Shown here in pieces: positions 10,936 to 22,715 of a DNA stretch of 64,000 nucleotides. A model generated the notes under the pieces. It saw only the letters and a list, made by a program, of their open reading frames with translations, was not told the DNA's origin and did not search any database. The stretch's first letter is position 1. Each line of letters begins with the position of its first letter. The DNA is taken from the NCBI RefSeq assembly GCF_963259705.1, contig NC_081842.1:36607796-36671795 (forward strand), given 5' to 3'. Position numbers and translations under genes: made by a program. Source of the DNA: Myotis daubentonii (taxonomy: Eukaryota; Chordata; Mammalia; Chiroptera; Vespertilionidae).

Positions 10936-11607
10936 AGAGCCGCAGCTGCTGTGTGTGGGCAGGAGGCCTGTTTGCACCGAGAGGGTCTAGCAGTTCCTAT
11001 GCCATTGCCTCAGGGCCGGCAGGTAGGGGGATTGACTCTGTGACTCACAGAAATCTGTGGCCAGGGTGCCTGGGGTCTTGGTGTCTGTGGGTCTGCAGCT
11101 GTGATTGCAGGTCTTTTACCTGAGTGGCTGTAGGGTCCCAGTTTGTGACTGAGACCAGATTGGGGAGTGGCGAGGTTAGGATCCTAGTCTCAAGCAGTTC
11201 TGTTCTTCAAGATGGTATGGTCTCTGTGCCTGCAGTGGGCACCCCCAGAGTGTTTGCAGTGGCAGCAGGATTTTGCCATCTAAGACTGCCCAGTTTGGCA
11301 GCCCCTTGGAAGACCTGCAGGATCTAACTGTCCCTAGCTCTCACTCACCACACACAACACATGTCCACACACTCTTCTATCGCTCCCTCACTCTCTCAAA
11401 CACTCTCCCTCCCTACCTTCTTGCTGGTCACCATCTTGGGCCCCCCTACTTATTCTTCAAGTTAGGTAAGAAGATATGATATAGTATTGATTAAATCTGA
11501 CAATTATAATATATTCATACTTTTCAAACAAGGACAGTGATGTGTGATATAGTAGAAAGAATGAGGGACTTAAAGGACTAAATTTTCTACATTTCTTATG
11601 CTTACTA

Positions 11608-12065
11608 TCTATACTAATAAAAAGGTAATATGCAAATTGGTTGGGACTCCCTCATGCAACAACCAAACAGCAGGCTGAATAGGGTGACCAAATGACTGAA
11701 CATCAGGCTGGGCAGTGAGGGGCGACCAAATGACTGAATAGCAGCTGTGTGGGGAGACCAGGCTGTCAGGGGGGGCAGTGAGGGGCAACCAGGCCAGCAG
11801 GAGGGCAGTTAGGGGCAATCAGGCCGGCAGGCAGAGGTGGTTAGGGGTGATCAGGCTGGCAGTGGGGGCAGTTACGGGTGATCAGGCCAGCAGTGAGGTG
11901 AGCGGTTATGAGTCAGCAGTCCTGGATTGTGAAAGCAATATATAATCCTTGGGATTGGGCCTAAATTGGCAGTCAGACTTCCCCCGAGGGGTCCCATATT
12001 GGAAAGGGTGCAGGCTGGGCTGAGGAGACTCCCCCATGCATGAATTTCATGCACCAGGCCTCTAG
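11608..12065 (+). mobile_element. Non-autonomous HeliBat-type Helitron
   Basis: Starts TCTATACTAATAAAAAGG after A, ends with palindrome 'gcatgaatttcatgc' and CCTCTAG before T. The interior carries five or more units of the 'atcaggc...ggcagttaggggc' minisatellite plus an extra 'gaccaaatgactgaa' duplication near 11690-11740. Confidence 0.92.
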
Positions 12066-12066
12066 T

Positions 12067-12090
12067 TCTATATAATAAAAGGCTAATATT
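12067..12090 (+). mobile_element. Solitary Helitron 5' terminus
   Basis: One base after the upstream CTAG, the sequence TCTATATAATAAAAGGCTAA matches a Helitron 5' end exactly. Similarity stops after about 24 bp and unrelated DNA follows. No 3' end is found downstream. Confidence 0.75.
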
Positions 12091-12657
12091 AAGCTGTTAT
12101 AAGATAAAGCAGAACATGAGAATGCATTGCAGACACTAATAATGGAAAACACATAGAGAATCTTCCAGTATAAGTGTTTTAAGAATAACAAAGTGATAGA
12201 GAAAAAAATAGGTAGGTTTATTAACCTAAAACATTTACATACAAGAAAATTGCTATTTTATTTACATATATCTATTTAATTGCTACAAAGAAAAAAAAAC
12301 TAACTCAATGCTTTCAGAAACAGTTTTTTTAATACTGTGCAAGGTCATAATGTTATTATTATTTCCATTTTACACATGAAAAAAACGGCTTAGAAAGACA
12401 ATTCTACTCAAATTCACATAACTAATACAAGTTATGAGCAAGAATTTCACACCACCACCACCTTATCAGTTTGAGTCCATTATACTCTTTCCTTAAAGGA
12501 GAAAGAGATTCATGGCAATATGGTGGCTACAGAAGCATAGAGGAAAAGACAAAACAAACAAACAAAAACAACAACATTAAATCATAAATCTGTTCATTAA
12601 ATTAACTAGGACTAAAAGACATAAATTGTTAACAAATGAAAACAAATGAAGATGTGA
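12090..12657. other. Mostly unassigned DNA with one old SINE
   Basis: A degraded MIR lies at 12325-12495; nothing else recognised. Confidence 0.4.
12325..12495 (-). repeat. MIR SINE, antisense, degraded
   Basis: Contains the antisense MIR core 'tttccattttacacatgaaa' followed by 'ggcttagaaagac' and a degraded terminal block. Confidence 0.6.
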
Positions 12658-13017
12658 CTCTTCCCTTTTATGAAGGGCCAACAGTCAAAATGAAGTTCAG
12701 TCCCTTTGTGACTTCTAACTCGTGAGAACCAGAAAAGGCATTTCAATGCACCTTCCCACATTCACAGGGAGATTATGTCTTCTATTTCCAAAGAGCTGAG
12801 GCAGAAGTACAATGTTTGATCCATGACCATCCCAATGGATGATGAAATTCAGATTGTTCGAGGACACTACACAGGGAAGCAAATTGGCAAAGTAGACCAG
12901 GTTTACAGGAAGAAATGTGCCATCTACACTGAATGAGTACAATGGGAGAAAACTAATGGAACAACTGTTCATGTGGGCATTCATCCCAGCAAGGTGGTTA
13001 CCACTAGACTAAAACTG
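12658..13017 (+). pseudogene. RPL26: RPL26 processed pseudogene, 3'-truncated
   Basis: This is a retrocopy of the mRNA for ribosomal protein eL26 (large subunit, 145 codons in mammals). It starts at a pyrimidine-rich 5' TOP-like 'ctcttccctttt', has the ATG at 12690, and follows RPL26 through the segments MKF-PFVTS, an IRRKIMSS-like region, [14 protein letters not shown] and [20 protein letters not shown], about codon 111. Frameshifts and stops break it (for example after VTSN and at the TGA in 'ctgaatgagtacaa'). There are no introns. Similarity stops abruptly at 13017 and L1 ORF2 begins in the same orientation, so the 3' third and any poly-A tail are absent. A processed pseudogene normally keeps its 3' end; see the findings. 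Confidence 0.92.
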
Positions 13018-13832
13018 GCACCTTACCTACAGGGACATTATGTAATGAGGAAATGGTCAATTCACCAAGAAGACACAGCAATCCTAAATGTGTCTACACC
13101 AAACAAGGGAGCTGCAAAAATGTATAAAACTGAAAGGAAAAAGACAATTTCACATTTATTATTAAAAACTTCAACACTCCTTTCCCAACAATAAATAGAA
13201 CAACTAAACATAAAATGGTTAAGGGTATAGAATACCTTAAAAACACCATCAATCAACTCTTAAAGAGCAGCTCATGAAACAAGCAGAACACACATTCTAT
13301 TCAAGTACCCACAGAGCATATATCAAAAAAGACTAAATCCAAGGACATAAAGCAAACCTAAAAAAGCTTAAAAGAACTCAGATCATACAAAGTGTTCCTC
13401 AACCACAGTGAGGTCAAAACAGAAATCAATAACAGGAACAAAAACGGGAAATTTCTAAAAACTTAGAAATGAGATAACAAATTTCTAAAAATCCATTGAA
13501 CAGAATTAATATGAAAACACAACAAATCAAAATTTGAGGGACACAGCAAAAGCAGGGCTGGCAGATAAATGTACAGCACTAAATGAATACATTAAAAAAG
13601 AATAAAAGTCTCAAATCAATATTCTAAATTCCCACTTTATAACCTCTAGAGGAAAAAGAAAGCAGAAGGAAGGAGCTTAAAGTAAAAATCAATGAAGTTG
13701 AAAACAAAAAGAAAATCAATAAAAACAAAAGTTTGTACTCTGAACAAATTAACAATTGGCAAACTTCAAGCAAGACTGATAGAGAAAAAAAAAGAGAGAG
13801 AGAGAAGATATAAAGAGAGAAGAGGAAATACC

Positions 13833-14055
13833 CGGCCTCACTGGTTTGGCTCAGTGGATAGAGAATCAACCTGCGTAATGGAGGGCCCCAGGTTTGATTC
13901 TAGTCAAGGGCACATGCCTGGGTTGTGGGCTTGATCCCCAGTAGGTGGCATGCAGGAGGCAGCTGATCAATGATTCTCTCTCATCATTGATGTTTCTATC
14001 TCTCTCTCCCTCTTCCTTCCTCTCTGAAAACAATAAAAATATATTTTTAAAGATA
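13833..14055 (+). mobile_element. Ves SINE
   Basis: tRNA-like head 'cactggtttggctcagtgga' (A box), a B-box-like 'aggtttgattctagtc', then the body 'gcaggaggcagctgatcaat' and a 'ctctctccctcttccttcc' end, finishing in AATAAA-rich sequence. It splits the L1. Confidence 0.9.
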
Positions 14056-15029
14056 AATAAATAAATAATTTACCAATGTCAGAAATAAAACAGGATCACT
14101 ATACACTTTACTAATAAGGGAAAGATAATAACAGGAGAAAAAAGAAAATAACAGAATACTATGAACAACTCAAAACAAATACATTTGGCAATTTAGATGT
14201 CATGGGCCAATTCATCCATACACAAACTACCACAACATACCCAATATGAAATAGATAATTTAAATAACCCTAACAATTAAGGAAAGTGAATTCATAACTT
14301 AAAAACTCATAGTAAAAGATTCCTCCATGCTCATAAGTTTTCACTGAAGAAGTCTACCAAATATTTTAAGAACTATTACTATTCCACATAATCACTTTCA
14401 GAAAATAGAAAGGGGAGAACTCCAATACCCCTAAAGAGGCTAGGTAAACATGTTTTTAACAAAATATTACCAGTTAGAATTAATCAATGTATAAAATAAA
14501 TTATAAGCTCTTATTAAGTGGAGTTTATTCCAAGGAAAGTTGGTTCAATATTCAATAACCAATCAATGTAGTCTATCAAATCCACAGACTAAAGAAGAAA
14601 AATTACATGATTTTATAAACCAATGCAGAAAAATCAATTGCCATTCATGATAGAAGAGAACTTCATCAACTTAATTAAAAGTATCTACAAAATAATTGCT
14701 AACATTACACTTACTTCAGAAAAACTTATTATTTTCTCCGTAAGATTGGGACCAATTCATGGATTTCTGCTCTTACCACTCTTATCCAACATAAAGCCTC
14801 ACTTTCAGGCCTTTGAAACATGGCAAAAGGCAACAAGAAAGTCCATTTTCACCAAATTACTATACAGTTTTAACATATTTACTTTCAAAATTCCAGCAAG
14901 GTTTTTTGTAGATAAATGACAGATTATTCTAAAGTACATGAAGAAAGGTAAAGGAAAGGAAATAGCAAAAATAATTTTTGGAAAGAAGAAAGAAAAGATA
15001 GTGATAAATCTACCCAATTTCAGCCATTA

Positions 15030-15609
15030 TCCTATGTAATAAAAGTCCAGCGACTGAACAGCAGAATGACCGGTCAACCAGTCGCTATGACTTGCACTGA
15101 CCACCAGGAGGCAGGTGCTCAATGCAGGAGCTGTCCCATAGTGGTCAGTGTGCTACCACAGTGGGAGCGCCACTCAGTTGACCAGGATGAGCACTACTCC
15201 TGCTGTGAACCCTGGGCTGACGGGCAAGAACCCAGGCTGTGATAGTCACCTCCTTGCCCCAGGCTCCTCCTCCTCACTCCCTGCCACCTCCTCCAGATGC
15301 CCACAGGCTGCACAGCGCCACTGCCGCGCTTGCAGAGCTGACCCCAGAGACTAGGAGGCAGGTTCATGGCTGCTGCAGGACTGAGGCCTACTCTGCCGTC
15401 TCTCAATGCTATTGTCCCTGGGCCCTGACCTGGTCCCCTGGAGAGGCGAGTGCTCCAGCTCCATGGAAGATGCTGGACCAGGGAGCAGACATTCAAAGGA
15501 TGGGTCCACAGCCATTCAGCAGACCAGGATGAGCGGCACTCCCATATCTGCTGATACCCCGCAGGCCACGCCCCCACCAGTGCACGATTCCCATGCACCA
15601 GGACTCTAG
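15030..15609 (+). mobile_element. Non-autonomous HeliBat-type Helitron
   Basis: Starts TCCTATGTAATAAAAGTCC after A and ends with 'tgcacgattcccatgca' and GACTCTAG before T. The 5' third carries the 'cactgaccaccaggaggcag' inverted segment shared by the main family. The middle is unique GC-rich DNA (15240-15530), possibly captured. A 167-codon reverse frame across it shows no known domain. Confidence 0.88.
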
Positions 15610-15773
15610 TACAGATATAATAGCCAAGACCATATGGTCTTGGTAGAGCATCACATTGATCATTGCAACTGAACAGAGAAGCTAGAAATAAACCCAAACA
15701 AATAAAATTTTAATGAGGTTGCAAAAGCAATGCTATGGAGGAGAGATAGCCTTTTCAACAAATGGTACTAGAG

Positions 15774-16077
15774 CAGCCAGTTCTCAACCTGTGGGTCGAG
15801 ACCCCTTTGGGGGGTTGAATGACCCTTTCACAGGGGTCACCTAAGACCATCGGAAAACACATATATAATTACATATTGTTTTTTGTGATTAATCACTATG
15901 CTTTAGTTATGTTCAATGAAAATGCATCCTGCATATCAGATATTTACATTACGATTCATAACAGTAGCAAAATTAAAGTTATGAAGTAGCAACAAAAATG
16001 GTTTTATGGTTGGGGGTCACCACAACATGAGGAACTGTATTAAAGGGTCGTGGCATTAGGAAGGGTGAGAACAACTG
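15774..16077 (+). mobile_element. SPIN-like non-autonomous hAT, 304 bp
   Basis: The sequence 'ttctcaacctgtgggtcgag', 'cctttcacaggggtcacc' and 'taagaccatcggaaaacaca' matches, as I recall it, the SPIN (Space Invader) hAT family. An exact 8-bp target duplication TACTAGAG lies at 15766-15773 and 16078-16085. No transposase frame. SPIN elements are reported to have entered several tetrapod lineages by horizontal transfer. Confidence 0.85.
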
Positions 16078-17716
16078 TACTAGAGTAATTGTACATCCAG
16101 AGCAAAAAGAAGAAAAAATTAAACTCAATCCAAGTCTGAAATCTAACAAAAATTAACTAAAAATGAATCATAAACTTAAGCAAAAAACAAAACTATAACA
16201 CCAAAAATAGAAACAAACCTTTGGGATCTAGAGGTAGGCAGAATTTTTAGACCTGACACCAAAATCACAGTCCATAAAAGCAAAAATTAATAAATTAGAA
16301 TTCAACAAAATATGTTTAAAATTTTGTTCTGTAAAAGACTCTGTGAAGAGGAAGAAAAGAGAAGCTTATATGAGGGAGAGAATATTTGCAGAGCATATAT
16401 CTCACATAGAACTAGAATTTAGAATATATAATAAACTCTCAAAATTCAACAGTAAAGAATCACAATACCTAAGCCAATTAGAGATATGCAGTTAGAAATA
16501 CATGAGTAGATATTTCACAGAAGGAGATATACATATGCCAACTAAGTGTATGAAAAGATGTTTAACATATTTAGCCATTAGAGAAATGCTAATTAATTCC
16601 CCAATAAGATATTGGTACAAGCCTATTAAAATGGCAAAATAAAAAATATTGGCAGTGCCAAATGCTGACCTGAAGCAGAGCAACTTAATCATTCTTACAT
16701 TGCAGATGGCAATATAAATTGGTATAGTCACTCTGAAAAACATAAATTACTTTAAAACCTGCCATTAGCATACAATACCACCATTGCACTCCTGGACATT
16801 TGTCCTAGATAAATGAAAACTAATGCTAGCACAAAAAGCCTGCATGTAAATGTTACAGCAGCCTTATTCATAATAGCAAAAAAAACAAAAACACACACAA
16901 ACAAACCTAGAAATAACCTAGGTATCTTCCAATGGGTGTGTGGTTAAACAAACTACAGTATAACCATACTGTGAAAAATACTCAGCAATAAAAAAGGAAT
17001 GAACTATCAATACAAATAAAAACCTAGCAACATATAGCAAATGGTTATATACTGCATAAGTACATTGATAAAATACTTTGTAGTAGCAAAATTTTTAATA
17101 TGGAGACCAGATTAGTGGATGCCAGGGTATTGGATGGGGGGGCGGGTGGTGATTGTGAGAGTGAAGTGGGTATGGTGATAAAGAGCAACATGAGGGAGTC
17201 TGGTGGTGATGGAAATGTTCTGTCTCTTGACTGTATTGATGCCAATATCCTGGTTGCAATAGATGCTATCTCAGTTTTACAAGATTTTACCATTGGGAAA
17301 ACTAGGTAGAGTACATAAAAATATTTTTGTAATAGTTTTTACAACTGCATGTGAATGTACATTTAAAATAAAAATTTTAAAATAAAGCAATAATCTTATG
17401 GAATATTTTCTTGTTTTGGTAGGTTTCAAGTAAGAAAGCAAATTGTAGGTCATGTGTTTGAAAGCTGACACAAGTGAGCTTAAAGAAAAGGGAAAAGTTA
17501 CAAGGTATTTAGGGAACTTATTGTTATAAGGTAGTTGCACTGAGTATTGTTTTCCTTTATAGGAAAATGGGTTTGAGGACTTCCATTTCATTTAATTTTT
17601 TTTTCAGTAAGATTGTTTAAGATTTAGTCAAAAATTATGTATTGAGTACCTAATATGCACCAGGAGCTATTCTAAGTAGAGAAATATTGATGAGCAAAAA
17701 TGACAAGCTAATAGAA

Positions 17717-18168
17717 TGTTACTAATATAAGGGCAATATGCTAATTAGACCAGAGGTCCTTCCGGATAAAGCCATGGTGGCCGGGGCCGAGGCAGAGATG
17801 GTTAGGGGCGATCAGGCCAGCAGGTGAGGGCAGTTAGGGGTGATCAGGCCAGGAGGGAGAGAAGTTAGGGGTGATCAAGCTGACAGGGAAGGGCGGTTAG
17901 GATTGATCAGGCCAGCAGGGGAGCAGTTAAGGGTGTCAGGCAGGCAGGCAGAGTGGTTAGGGGCAATCAGGCAGGCAGGCAGGTGAGCTGTTAGGAGCCA
18001 GTGGTCCCAGATTGCAAGAGGGATGTCCGACTGCCTGTTTAGACAGGGATCGGGCCTAAACTGGCAGTCAGACCTCCCCGAGAGGTCCCAGATTGGAGAG
18101 GGTGCAGTCCGGGCTGAGGGATCCCCTTTCCCCCCACGGTGCATGAATATTGTGCACCAGGCCTCTAG
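17717..18168 (+). mobile_element. Non-autonomous HeliBat-type Helitron
   Basis: The 5' end is mutated (actaatataagggcaatatg); the 3' end is canonical with 'gtgcatgaatattgtgcac' and GGCCTCTAG. The interior shows five or more units of a roughly 32-bp repeat, with the 'atcaggc' motif at 17811, 17843, 17874 (as atcaagc) and 17906, and a variant near 17935. Confidence 0.9.
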
Positions 18169-20035
18169 TAATATATATTTACAACTAGTATAGAATAAAG
18201 AAATTTGAATTTATTAGAATCCAAAGTCTCTGACTATACCACGATTATTTTTTAATTTTTTATTTTCCAATTAAGTATATTCTATCACAAGTTTTATTGC
18301 TTTCCATATATATAATATATCATTTTCTTTCAAAATTAATAATTCAGAAGGATTATATATGACACCTTATATGTTAAAAGTTCTATTTATATCAAAAACA
18401 CAGTGCAAGTTAATGGCCTTCAAGAAGAAAAGATATTTAAACTCAATTTACATACGATGCATAGATGGTTTTAGGTTACATGTTATGAAATCAATTTTGT
18501 GGATTTCTGCCTTTTAAGCAAAAGAAATACAGTAAATACCAGAATGAAGTCTCTGAGTTATTTTTCATTTAGCAAATAGTAGCATCTAATAGTCACTAAA
18601 AGGTGGGTGCATCTGAGGGAAAGTTGCTAAATCTTTTTCTATACTGCCAATATAAGTACCTCTAAATGAAATGTTCATCTTATTAAAAATCATTCATTCT
18701 TTAGAAGATTTTACAATGAAAGGGCAAACATTTGCTAAAGAAGTAAAACATAGTATGCAGTTCTATAAGTTAGAATAGCCCACAAAAATGAAGAGGAAAA
18801 GAGAAAACACAATAGTTATTTCAGGGATAGCTGAAGTTTATGCAATTCTTAAGCAGAAAAAAACATGTTCACAGAAAAAAAGTTGCCTTTCATTCCCAGG
18901 TCACACAATAACTTGTCCTTGAATTGTTGAGTAACATATTTCTATACAATGTGTGCACATGAATAGAATTTAAAGTGCAGGAACGCACAGTTCTTTCATT
19001 TAATATTTTGGTGGCAAAAATATATTCCAACTTTGTATAGTTTTTCCAGTGCTCCCTGTGATTTCATAGATAACTCCTTTTGTTATTAAAGTTAATATCT
19101 ATTTTCCTACAAATAATCTTTTTTAAAAGGACATAATAAAAATATTTTATGATGAGAAACTATTCATAGTTGCTCTATTTAAAGACTACTTGTTTTTTTC
19201 TATAACTGAAAGGCAGCCATAACATAACATAATTAATTGCTGCTCAAAGGAATAGAGATTTAAACATCCATTCCTCTCATATTGAACTTTTCCAAAAACA
19301 AACCAATGTAAGATTTGGATTAAGGAGATAAAGGTCAGATCACATTTAAGGAACATGAGAAACATCATAATTTTTTTTCTTTTTTAAAAATTGTAATATC
19401 AATGCAGCTCCATCATCTGGCCAGAGACAAGCCTTCATGAGACAAGCATTTTTTATTATTTTAAGTTATTTTGCCCATATGTTGACAAAGTGCATAGAAA
19501 GTTGAAGGCATGAAAAAAAATAATTTATAGCGAATTATTATCTTTGGGTTCAGAAAATTTCTTTCTTTCTTTTATACCTTTGGATTCATAAAACTTAAAT
19601 GAGCCATGATAGCATATTATTTGCCAGTTTAAATAATAATTTTAAGTCCGCCACGTATAATTCCTCATAATTAACCTCTTAATTAGTGCAATAATTGTCT
19701 CATGCCTCTGAGGGGTAAATGAGAACCAGAAAATGTAAAGAGAATTGCATCACACCGTTGGGTGAAATTACTATTCAACCTGAGTCAGCATAGTCTAAAA
19801 TGTGAAAAGTATTTACTGGTGTGTGTGTTTTTTTGTTTGTTTGTTTATTTCTTTTCTCTAGTTAATACTGATGAAAACTAACTCTTTAAATATAGAATCC
19901 CCCATACACACATTTTAATTTATTCATTTTTAATATTATTAGCATTGGCTAGGTACAAAATACTTAAATTGACATGAATAGAAACAAAATTGTGAAACAT
20001 ACATTTTACACTTGAGGAACTCATAATTTGATAAT
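18169..20035. other. Unassigned AT-rich DNA
   Basis: About 1.9 kb with no recognisable gene, exon or repeat. It may be single-copy host DNA or repeats too old to see by eye. Confidence 0.4.
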
Positions 20036-20039
20036 AATA

Positions 20040-20290
20040 GCTAATAAAAATAATAACATACCATATATTGAGCACTCTATATGTGAGGCACACATATTTT
20101 TACATGTATTAAGCCACTTAATCTCACGGTATTACTATGAAGAAAGTACTGCTATCATTCAAAATTTTTAGATGAGAAAACTGAAGTACAGGGAACTTAA
20201 GCAACTTACAAAAGTTCACACATTTAGTAAGATTTTGGAAAGATTACCAATTGTTAGATGTAGACAAAGAAGTTGCAGATACGAACTCAT
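20040..20290 (-). repeat. MIR SINE, antisense
   Basis: Long MIR match in antisense: 'tgagcactctatatgtgagg', then 'attaagccacttaatctca', then 'gatgagaaaactgaagtaca' and 'taagcaacttacaaaagttc'. Confidence 0.78.
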
Positions 20291-20639
20291 TCACTTTTTT
20301 CCTGAAACCAGGTTACAGGTTTTCCTATATCTGGTAGAGCTTTTTGTAGAGCTCTGTAAAAATTCTTTTGTAATCATCACTATGACTCTTTACTGTGAAA
20401 CAATTGCCTTAGAATTTAAACAGAAGCACTATATAGAATTTTTCTCTTTAATTCTACCTTTCCTTCTCTACTATTATATTCTCTAAGTAGGTTTTTTCTA
20501 TCCAAACAGTATACTTATCCTAGGGTTCATGATTCTCAGACATGCTAATGGTAGGGAAGCCTTTTATTTAATTTACTTAAATAAGAAATAAATATAATAA
20601 ATATCATGCAATCTCTTCCAGAGAATAGCAAGCAATGGA

Positions 20640-21866
20640 AATATTTATAAACATTTTATAAACCTGACAATGATATAAGAACAGAAAATTACAGACCTAT
20701 AACTATACTATAAGGCTATTAATAATCAAAACAGCATGTTACTCACATAAAAACAAACATATACTGTAGATCAGTAGAACAGAAGAGAGAGCCCAGAAAT
20801 AAACCCACACCTATATGGTCACTTAATATATAACAAAGGAGGCAAGAACATACAATTGAGTAAAGATAGCTCATTCAATAAACAGTGTTGGGAAAAATGG
20901 ACAGAAAAATGCAAAAAGATAGAACGATAGCACATTCTTATACCATAGACAAGAATAAACTCAAAATGGATTAAAGACTTAAATGTTAAACTTGAAACCT
21001 TAAAATTCCTAGAAGAAAACTGGGGTAAAATCTCTGGCATTGCTCTTACCAATATTTTTCCTGATATATTTCCTCCAATAAGGGATACAAAAGGAAAAAT
21101 AAATAAACAAATGGAACTACATCAAACTAAAAGGATTTTGCACAGAAAAAAAAATCTACAAAATGAAAAACAAACTGCTAAATTTAAGAAGATATTCATC
21201 ACTGATACATGGATAAGGGTAAATATCCAGAATATATAAAGAATTCATACAATTCAACATCAAAACCAAACAATCTAATTAAAACTGGGAGAGAACGTGA
21301 ATAGACACTTCAAAGATGACATACAGATGACCCATAGACATATGAAAAGATACTCATTAATCATTAGAGAAATGCAAATTAAAACTACACTGAGATACCA
21401 CCCCCCACCTGTCAGAATGACTATCATCAATAAATCAATAAACAAGTGCTGATGAGAATATGTAGAAAAGGGAATCCTTGTGCACTGTTGGTGGGAATGC
21501 AGATTAGTGCAGCTACTATGGAACACAATATGAGATTCCTCAAAAAATTAAAAATAATGGCCTATGACCCAGCAATTCCATTTCTGGATGTATATCCAAA
21601 GAAACCCAAAATACTAATTTGAAAGACTATCTGCATCCCTGTGTTCATTGCAGCGTTTTTTTTTACAATAGCCAAAATTTGGATCCACCCAACTGCTCAT
21701 CAATAGGCTAGTGGATAAAGAAGTGATGGTGCATATATACAATGGGATATTACTTGGCCATAAGAAAGGAAAAAAATCTTACTATTTTCAACAGCATGGA
21801 TGAATCTACAAGGTAATGCACTCAGTGAACTAAGTCAGACAAAGACAGATACAATATGATTTTTCC
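20640..21866 (+). mobile_element. L1 LINE ORF2 3' half, sense
   Basis: L1 ORF2 from the post-RT region ('gaaataaacccacacctata', 'ctcaaaatggattaaagact') to the C-terminus ('gtgcactgttggtgggaatg', 'acagcatggatgaatctaca'). Stops in all frames. It is moderately diverged and ends where a short antisense ORF1 piece begins. Confidence 0.85.
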
Positions 21867-22331
21867 TACCTTGTCTTCTAGCTCACTGATGCGGTCCTCC
21901 ACTTCTTCTAGTCTACTATTGATGCTTTCTATTGTATTCTTCATTGCAGCAACAGGGCAACAGCCTGCAAGATAGTGTGTGAGTGAGAGAGCTAAAGGAG
22001 AGTGTGTGGACGTGCAGGGAGTGTCTGTATTTGTGAGAGAGGGACAGTTATATTCCACAGGATTGTTGGGACTGGCAGACAGGCTCCCCTGTCTGGGCAG
22101 CCTCTACTACTGCTGAAATCTCTCCTGGAGCAGCCGGCTCTGCCACGGAGACCATGCCATCTTAAAGGGGGATGTGGCTGTTATCTGAAGCCCAGTCTTA
22201 CCTTCAACTGGGGAGAACTTGGATACCTCCCAGAACCCTACAACAACACCAAGCCAGCTGCCTCAGCTGTGAAACCCACAAACACTGAGACTCCAGCCTA
22301 CCTGGACACAGGTGCCTAAAAAGTTTGTCCA
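21866..22331. mobile_element. L1 pieces: antisense ORF1 then sense 5' UTR
   Basis: 21866-21950 is the reverse of the ORF1 coiled-coil segment also seen in sense at 24691-24780. From about 21955 the strand flips and the sequence matches, in sense, the 5' UTR of the L1 at 8371-11447 (shared blocks 'gagagtgtgtggacgtg', 'gagagggacagtta', 'gagaccatgccatctt'). The flip implies an inversion or two separate insertions. Confidence 0.65.
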
Positions 22332-22493
22332 GGGGGAGACAAGGTGGCAGCAGAGTAAGCGGACGGGTCCTGCACCTTCTCACAGAGCAGAGAGAAGGAA
22401 CAGCTGAATTGAATAACATCCACCCAGAACTGGCAAAATTAAACACAGCTGGTGAGGCAATCAGTGGACAGAAAGGTCAGAGATCGCCTAAAG

Positions 22494-22715
22494 CAGTGGT
22501 TCTCAACCTTGGCTGCACATTAGAATCACCTGGGAATCTTTTTAAAATCCTGATTTCTGGGCCTCATCCTCCGGAAATTCTGTTTCTTTGTTACTAATGT
22601 TGTGGCCTCACCCCATAACAAAGAAACAGAATTTCCGGAGGATGAAGCCCAGAAATCAGGATTTTAAAAAGATTCCCAGGTGATTCTAATGTGCAGCCAA
22701 GGTTGAGAACCACTG
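22494..22715. mobile_element. Palindromic MER5-type hAT, 222 bp
   Basis: Two 100-bp arms (22494-22593 and 22616-22715) are reverse complements with a single visible mismatch, around a 22-bp loop. Ends are CAGTGGTTCTCAACCTTGGC. The 8-bp target duplication GCCTAAAG is exact (22486-22493, 22716-22723). The terminal sequence is that of MER5/Charlie-type hAT elements. It is non-coding and sits in an L1 5' UTR. Confidence 0.92.

Larger units (their letters stand above)
8371..11447 (-). mobile_element. L1 LINE, minus strand: 5' UTR, ORF1, start of ORF2
   Basis: Right to left: a GC-rich 5' UTR from the 5' end near 11447 (minus strand GGGGGGCCCAAGATGG, with the YY1-like AAGATGG motif that marks L1 starts), then ORF1, then the ORF2 endonuclease region ending at 8371. 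The ORF1 coiled-coil is an open minus-strand frame at 9751-9999 with a heptad pattern (SRLEEAENQISELEDK). The rest of ORF1 and ORF2 is broken by stops and frameshifts. The reverse-transcriptase part and 3' UTR are missing. Loss of the 3' side is unusual for L1, which normally loses its 5' side. Confidence 0.88.
13018..17385 (+). mobile_element. Old L1 LINE (ORF2 to 3' UTR), sense, interrupted three times
   Basis: From 13018 the sequence follows L1 ORF2 from the late endonuclease region ('gtcaattcaccaagaagaca') through reverse transcriptase to the 3' UTR, with the typical end block 'accattgggaaaactaggta' and 'caactgcatgtgaatgtaca' near 17290-17360. All frames are heavily disrupted. A Ves SINE (13833-14055), a Helitron (15030-15609) and a SPIN-like hAT (15774-16077) interrupt it, so it is the oldest layer here. 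Confidence 0.85.

Noticed and set aside
10477..11043. 188-codon plus-strand frame
   Set aside because: It runs antisense across an L1 5' UTR built of tandem repeats.
15194..15697. 167-codon minus-strand frame in a Helitron
   Set aside because: Low-complexity GC-rich translation crossing the Helitron boundary into L1; could be captured DNA but no domain is visible.
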